Assembly (NCBI GenBank): GCA_020354645.1
Contig: CP070652.1
Location: 2,475,445-2,515,322 of the forward strand
DNA: 39,878 nucleotides
Origin: Deltaproteobacteria bacterium
Lineage (GTDB): Bacteria; Desulfobacterota; Desulfobacteria; Desulfobacterales; G020354645
Direction of reading: 5' to 3'
Shown: one piece after another, positions 36,317 to 39,878 of the stretch
Layout: each line of letters starts with the position of its first letter
Position numbering within the stretch: position 1 is the stretch's first letter
The notes under the pieces: model-generated
Database searches by the model: none
What the model was told of the DNA's origin: nothing
Seen by the model: the letters and a program-made list of their open reading frames with translations, nothing else
Translations under genes and position numbers: made by a program

Positions 36317-37117
36317 CTAGTCCGGACGTTTCCACTGGTAGGGAAGCTCGCGGATCTCGCCTGGTTCGGTCATTGTCTGCAGGGCATCCAGGGCATCCAA
36401 CAGGATGCGCCGCTGGCGACTCACGTTGCCCGGCTCTCCGAACATGCTGCCCCGCGCGAACTTAACCTGTAGGACCCGGGGCGGCTTGATGCGCGCCATC
36501 CGGTCAGGTTCGTTGCCCATGGAAATAGTGGGGATTCCGGCCTCTTCGACCATACGCTGAATCAGACCCACGGTCTGATGGCACTTGGGTCAGACCGGCA
36601 CCAGCAATAGGGCATCTACCCCGTCGGCCTTGAGCCATGAGATCAACTTCGGAACCGTTTGCGTGACCAGGGGCACCACGTCATTGACATAGCTGAAGCT
36701 GTAATGCGTGTCGGTCAGCCTGCCGATGATCCTCTCCTTTTCCAGTTCGATTAGACGATGGATGGGAAAGATGATGTTGATGTCCTGCTCTGCCAGGCTG
36801 TGATCGTAGTGCGCGTGAGCGATGCCGATCTCTTCCTGGCGGACGGTTTTGGGGATTTCCCGAATAGATGGATCTCCGTGAATGGAAACGGTGTCGAAGG
36901 GCGGCTGGCTGTTCTTCAGGTAGAGCCCGCCGCTGGTCACCATGGCAAAGGTCTGCACCGACGGCTGACCCTTGTACGGCGTCCAGGGCACTCCGTCGGA
37001 GACGATTAAAGGATACTTCTTGACGATTTCCGTCATCTTGCCGGCGCGGTAGTCCGGCAGGCTTTCCGCCACCCATTTCTTGTATTCAGGTTTGAACTTT
37101 TCCAGGTCGATCGGCAT
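36317..37117 (-). CDS. Selenoprotein of the glycine/sarcosine/betaine/D-proline reductase B family (GrdB/PrdB-like)
   Basis: A 266-residue protein read through one in-frame UGA at 36590-36592, codon 176, taken as selenocysteine. The frame is open on both sides. The sequence around it reads DALLLVPV-U-PKCHQTVGLI, which matches the U-x-x-C-H centre of PrdB/GrdB-family proteins. Upstream motifs are TSGGLYLKNSQPPFD, GDPSIREIPKTV, AHAHYDHSLAEQDINIIFP and RLTDTHYSFSY, all family-like. The family reduces C-N bonds in amino acids or betaines using the selenol. A strong hairpin begins 11 bases after the UGA. The start at ATG 37117 follows AAAGGAG by 5 bases. No GrdA/GrdC or PrdA gene adjoins it, so the true substrate is unknown. 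Confidence 0.9.
36561..36579 (-). promoter_or_regulatory. Putative SECIS hairpin
   Basis: On the minus strand the mRNA has AUCAGACC-GUG-GGUCUGAU, a perfect 8-pair stem that starts 11 bases after the UGA. Bacterial SECIS elements sit at this distance and are bound by SelB. The apical loop is only three bases as drawn, so the exact fold may differ. An alternative pairs GACCCA (overlapping the UGA) with TGGGTC (36565-36570). Confidence 0.6.
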
Positions 37118-37618
37118 CAGCGCTCCTTTCTTTGGATCGGTGGAATTTATATGATCAACGAAACCGTCCGGTGGTATCGCGTTTTGCTTTTGCATTACAC
37201 CACAATATAACCAGATTTTTTCTACACGCAACCATAACCGATCAACAGAAGAAATAGAAAGACACCCTTAATCACTAAAATAACTCGCGACAAGGATATC
37301 CTTTTTTTAATAAACGAAAGGTAAGGCCTTCATTGTTGGCACACCGTCTAAATCTGTCAAGAATAAAGGCCTAACCCCATGGTTTTATAGCGGTCTGTTT
37401 GAAGTCAATAATTGAAAAATTCGTATAATGATATTTCACGGATGTCCCCTGCTTTACACAGTTTCCACATACACATGATCATATCAATAAATCAATACCC
37501 CGATTTCTAACTATTTCAAAATTTAAATTCCAAAAACGAAAACACGAAACACAGAAATCACGAAACAGAATTTTTTTCCTTTTCGCGTTTTCCCAGTTTC
37601 GTGATTTCGTGATAAAAA
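37118..37618. other. Intergenic region with two inverted repeats
   Basis: A 501-base gap between the Fe-S gene and the selenoprotein gene. GGTAAGGCCTT (37320-37330) pairs with AAGGCCTAACC (37366-37376) with one mismatch. AAATCACGAAAC (37555-37566) pairs perfectly with GTTTCGTGATTT (37596-37607); this repeat lies just after the Fe-S gene stop, and direct repeats of ACGAAA flank it. Neither has a clear T-run on the right side, so neither is called a terminator. Promoter not identified. Confidence 0.55.
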
Positions 37619-38701
37619 TTATTTGGAATAACTGGCCTTGATTGAAGCAACCAATTCTTTGGGATCCTTCGGAGGTATTGGGAAATTGGGCTTGGCCGCC
37701 ATCACAATGGCCTCATCTTGACAGCCCGTGGCACAGACCGCGCAGCCGAAGCATCTGTCCAGATCCACCTGGGGAATATCGTTATCACCCATTGTGAGTG
37801 CTGCCGATGGGCAGCGTTCAATGCAGGTTTCGCACGCAGTGCAAAGATCCGGGTCAAATCGCGGTTGAAAACCGGAGTTGAAAAACAGGGCCGGTTTGGG
37901 TTGTTTAAGAACACCGCTTATGACCTCACAGTGCCAGCGATCGCAGTTACATAAGAAAGTGATATCCTCAGTCGTGTTGCGGCTCATGTGAACCAGACCG
38001 GCTTCCTCAGCTAAATCCAGCACTTGTCGCGCTTCGTCCTTGGTGACCTTGCGTCCCCCTAATCTCTCATTAATGTAATCAGCCTCGTGCCCAAACATCA
38101 TGCATATGTTCATCGGCATACCGTGAGTTTCTTCATCCCTTAATCTGGCTGCATGGCGGCAGAAACAGGTGGAGACGCTAATGGAATCGTACTTATCAAT
38201 GTATGTCGATACCTGATCGTAGGTATGGACAGTATTGCCGGCTTCTATGGTTTTGTCAACGGTGATTACCCGGGTGGTAGGAAATGTCATCCTGGTCCCA
38301 CCTTTAGCCGATTCAAAGGCCTCTTTATACGCATGGATGAGCCTTGCAATCTTTTTATCCCTGTCTGTTATTCTTCCCGGCATAAACTGATATTCAAAAA
38401 TCCCCGGCATGAAGGGCGCTCCCTGGTAAAGCCGCACCCCATCCTTCACAAAGGTCATGCACAGTCCCTTGTCGGCCATCTCTTCCAGGATTGTCTGTAA
38501 TTCTCCCTCATCCCTGCCCAGCGCTTTGGCAATATCAGCTGCAGTAACGGGTTTTCGCGTCAGTGCATTGTTGACCTCTGCCTCTTGGGGCGTAAAAAGT
38601 TCTTCAACCAATTCAAAGAACTCCGGGATATCTATACCGGCAAAACCGCCACGGCGGCTTTTCATCACTTCCAGCAAGTCCTTATATACTTGTTCAGTCA
38701 T
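37619..38701 (-). CDS. Fe-S protein with N-terminal winged-helix-like domain and two C-terminal [4Fe-4S] clusters
   Basis: A 360-residue protein. Residues 45-95 resemble a winged helix (KPVTAADIAKALGRDEGEL ... KGL). The centre has further Cys motifs: TCFCRH (C179, C181), NIC (C200), and FLCNCDRWHC (C251, C253, C258), possibly a third metal site. The C-terminus has two ferredoxin clusters: CTACETCIERC (C287-C297) and CFGCAVCATGC (C317-C327). Such proteins are common in sulfate reducers but their roles are mostly unknown; electron transfer to a partner enzyme is likely. It lies between the selenoprotein and the dehalogenase genes on the same strand (gaps of 501 and 30 bases). No signal peptide or membrane segment. 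Confidence 0.85.
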   Translation of the reverse strand: MTEQVYKDLLEVMKSRRGGFAGIDIPEFFELVEELFTPQEAEVNNALTRKPVTAADIAKALGRDEGELQTILEEMADKGLCMTFVKDGVRLYQGAPFMPGIFEYQFMPGRITDRDKKIARLIHAYKEAFESAKGGTRMTFPTTRVITVDKTIEAGNTVHTYDQVSTYIDKYDSISVSTCFCRHAARLRDEETHGMPMNICMMFGHEADYINERLGGRKVTKDEARQVLDLAEEAGLVHMSRNTTEDITFLCNCDRWHCEVISGVLKQPKPALFFNSGFQPRFDPDLCTACETCIERCPSAALTMGDNDIPQVDLDRCFGCAVCATGCQDEAIVMAAKPNFPIPPKDPKELVASIKASYSK

Positions 38702-38731
38702 ACCTTTTTCCTCCTAACTAAAAAATGATCT

Positions 38732-39652
38732 TTAATTCGATGTCCTGGCGATAAAATCTACCACAACGCGTGCGAATTCTTCGCCGCAATCTTCCTGCAG
38801 GAAATGCCCGCCGCCTTTGATGGTGGTGTGGGGTTGTCCCTTGGCACCGGGAATCAATTTTTGAAAAATCCTGTCCCCCCCTGCAGTAACGGGGTCTTTG
38901 TCGCTAAAGGCCGTTAAAAACGGTTTTTCAAAAGTTGTGAGTGCTTCCCAGGCTTTGCGGTTGGCGGGTGCTGCCGGATCATCTGGAGATATGGGAACCA
39001 GAGACGGAAAGATGCGTGCGCCTTCTTTATAGGATTCGTCCGGGAAAGGGGCTCTATACGCCGCGAGGATATCATCGGAAAGCCCCGTTTGTGTGGCTCC
39101 CTGGAGAATAAAGCCGACGTCGAATTCGGGCACCTCCTGGGAAAATTTACGCCATTTCAAAAATGCCTCGGTAACCGGATGATCTCCGGTGGGAAGGCCC
39201 GTATTGGCAGCCACAATCCTTGCGAATCGATCCGGCCTATCTGCAACCAGCCGCAGCCCGATCAAACCTCCCCAATCCTGGCAAACCAGCGTGATTGAAG
39301 AGATGCCCAATTCATTTAACCAGGCCTGCATCCAGTCCACATGGCGCTGATAGGAGGAATCATTACGGTCTGAAGGTTTGTCGGAACGGCCGAATCCCGC
39401 CAGATCCGGCGCCACGGCCCGATAACCGGCATTGACGATAATGGGAATCATCTTACGATAAAGATAAGACCAGGATGGCTCACCATGCATCAACAGCACG
39501 GGATCTGCATCGCTTAGCCCTTCGTCTACGAAGTGGATTCGTAACGTACCGCCATCACCATCCGGCACTTCGGTATATTTCGGTTCATACGGATAGCCCG
39601 GAAGGTTTTCAAACCGTTCATCCGGTGTTCGCAGAGTTTTAATTTCCAACAT
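38732..39652 (-). CDS. Haloalkane dehalogenase, HLD-I type
   Basis: A 306-residue alpha/beta-hydrolase that hydrolyses haloalkanes to alcohol and halide. The oxyanion region is HGEPSWSYLY. The nucleophile is Asp126 in CQDWGGLIG, with Trp127 as one halide-stabilising residue and Trp167 as the probable second. The acid is Asp251 (FSDKDPVT) and the base His283 (GGHFLQED). These match the DhlA-like HLD-I subfamily. The name is by family; epoxide hydrolases and fluoroacetate dehalogenases share this fold but usually lack HGEP and the CQDWGG pair. It is the first gene of a same-strand trio and lies 30 bases upstream of the Fe-S gene. Confidence 0.88.
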   Translation of the reverse strand: MLEIKTLRTPDERFENLPGYPYEPKYTEVPDGDGGTLRIHFVDEGLSDADPVLLMHGEPSWSYLYRKMIPIIVNAGYRAVAPDLAGFGRSDKPSDRNDSSYQRHVDWMQAWLNELGISSITLVCQDWGGLIGLRLVADRPDRFARIVAANTGLPTGDHPVTEAFLKWRKFSQEVPEFDVGFILQGATQTGLSDDILAAYRAPFPDESYKEGARIFPSLVPISPDDPAAPANRKAWEALTTFEKPFLTAFSDKDPVTAGGDRIFQKLIPGAKGQPHTTIKGGGHFLQEDCGEEFARVVVDFIARTSN

Positions 39653-39695
39653 CCTTTAGGTATGGAGGGACTTAGGGTCGAATCTTAACGGGCTG

Positions 39696-39878
39696 TTGCC
39701 CAAATCATTTTGAGCGGTCATTAAAACGTTTTTGTCCATCAATCTTAGCGAAGTGGAAGATCAGCGCTTTGAACCTGTTTGCGTCCCGCGCTCAAGCGGG
39801 ACGAATTTTCAAAGCGCCTGCAACGAGCTTTAGATTGATCAAAAAGGTTTTAGACAAAGCCAAAAGGGATTTGGGCAA
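39696..39878 (+). repeat. Large palindrome, same type as 21986-22200, cut by the window edge
   Basis: TTGCCCAAATC (39696-39706) pairs with GATTTGGGCAA (39868-39878) at the very end of the window, so it probably extends beyond. Inside, ATCAATCTTAGC (39738-39749) pairs with GCTTTAGATTGAT (39827-39839), GCGCTTTGAA (39764-39773) with TTCAAAGCGC (39808-39817), and CGTCCCGC (39782-39789) with GCGGGACG (39796-39803). The unpaired bases GAAGTGGA and TGCAACGA between the first two stems nearly match those of the other copy (GAAGCGGA and TGCAGCGA). It lies upstream of the dehalogenase gene. Confidence 0.8.

Noticed and set aside
36681..37076. 131-codon frame overlapping the selenoprotein in another frame
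   Set aside because: Shadow of the selenoprotein with low-complexity Arg/Gly-rich composition.
36317..37231. Pseudogene split by a stop codon
   Set aside because: Only one TGA, at the exact selenocysteine position of the family, with intact frame and motifs on both sides and a hairpin after it.
1..39878. CRISPR array, tRNA, rRNA, integrase or transposase
   Set aside because: No regularly spaced direct repeats, tRNA-like cloverleaf, rRNA segments or recombinase motifs were recognised on reading.

Overview
The window looks like a chromosomal segment of an anaerobic Desulfobacterota bacterium, most likely Desulfobacterales-like and possibly uncultured. The placement is inferred from gene content: a ferredoxin-dependent 2-oxoacid oxidoreductase operon, a molybdopterin oxidoreductase, a UGA-recoded GrdB/PrdB-type selenoprotein, a plant-type DapB, a PlsB-type acyltransferase, and many long imperfect palindromes between genes. 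No rRNA, tRNA, CRISPR array, integrase or transposase was seen.

Layout. 1-6.1 kb: the C-terminal end of a TPR protein (probably a cyclase-TPR fusion), a cytoplasmic DmsA-like molybdoenzyme, an OFA/MCT-type MFS transporter, and an adenylate cyclase-FHA protein. 6.1-15.2 kb (minus strand): a 2-hydroxyacid dehydrogenase, a DegT-type sugar aminotransferase, a mannose-1-phosphate guanylyltransferase with a degenerate isomerase cupin, dnaE and guaB. 15.7-24.2 kb: a YciO-type protein on plus, then a minus-strand run read as P-loop ATPase, ferredoxin, 2-oxoacid oxidoreductase alpha, beta and gamma, hisC, cmk and rpsA. 24.6-32.8 kb (mostly plus): NamZ-type muramidase, RNase HI, PlsB-type acyltransferase, a MurU-AmgK fusion and plant-type dapB. 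33-35.8 kb: a small basic protein, a TPR lipoprotein and a Twinkle/gp4-like helicase with a degenerate Toprim domain. 36.3-39.7 kb (minus): the selenoprotein, an Fe-S protein with a winged-helix-like N-terminus, and a haloalkane dehalogenase.

How genes may work together. NamZ and the MurU-AmgK fusion together suggest salvage of MurNAc/GlcNAc from cell wall into UDP-MurNAc. The ATPase-ferredoxin-alpha-beta-gamma set forms one CoA-dependent 2-oxoacid:ferredoxin oxidoreductase operon. The ManC and DegT enzymes supply nucleotide sugars for surface polysaccharide. The selenoprotein, Fe-S protein and dehalogenase lie in a row on one strand and could be a reductive or dehalogenating module, but this is only positional inference.

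The most unusual signals are (1) the in-frame UGA at 36590-36592 with a strong hairpin just downstream, (2) a ~180-bp palindromic element in three copies with a compensatory base change in its stem, and (3) a second palindrome type, in two copies, whose stems differ in sequence but keep the same architecture and the same internal-loop bases.
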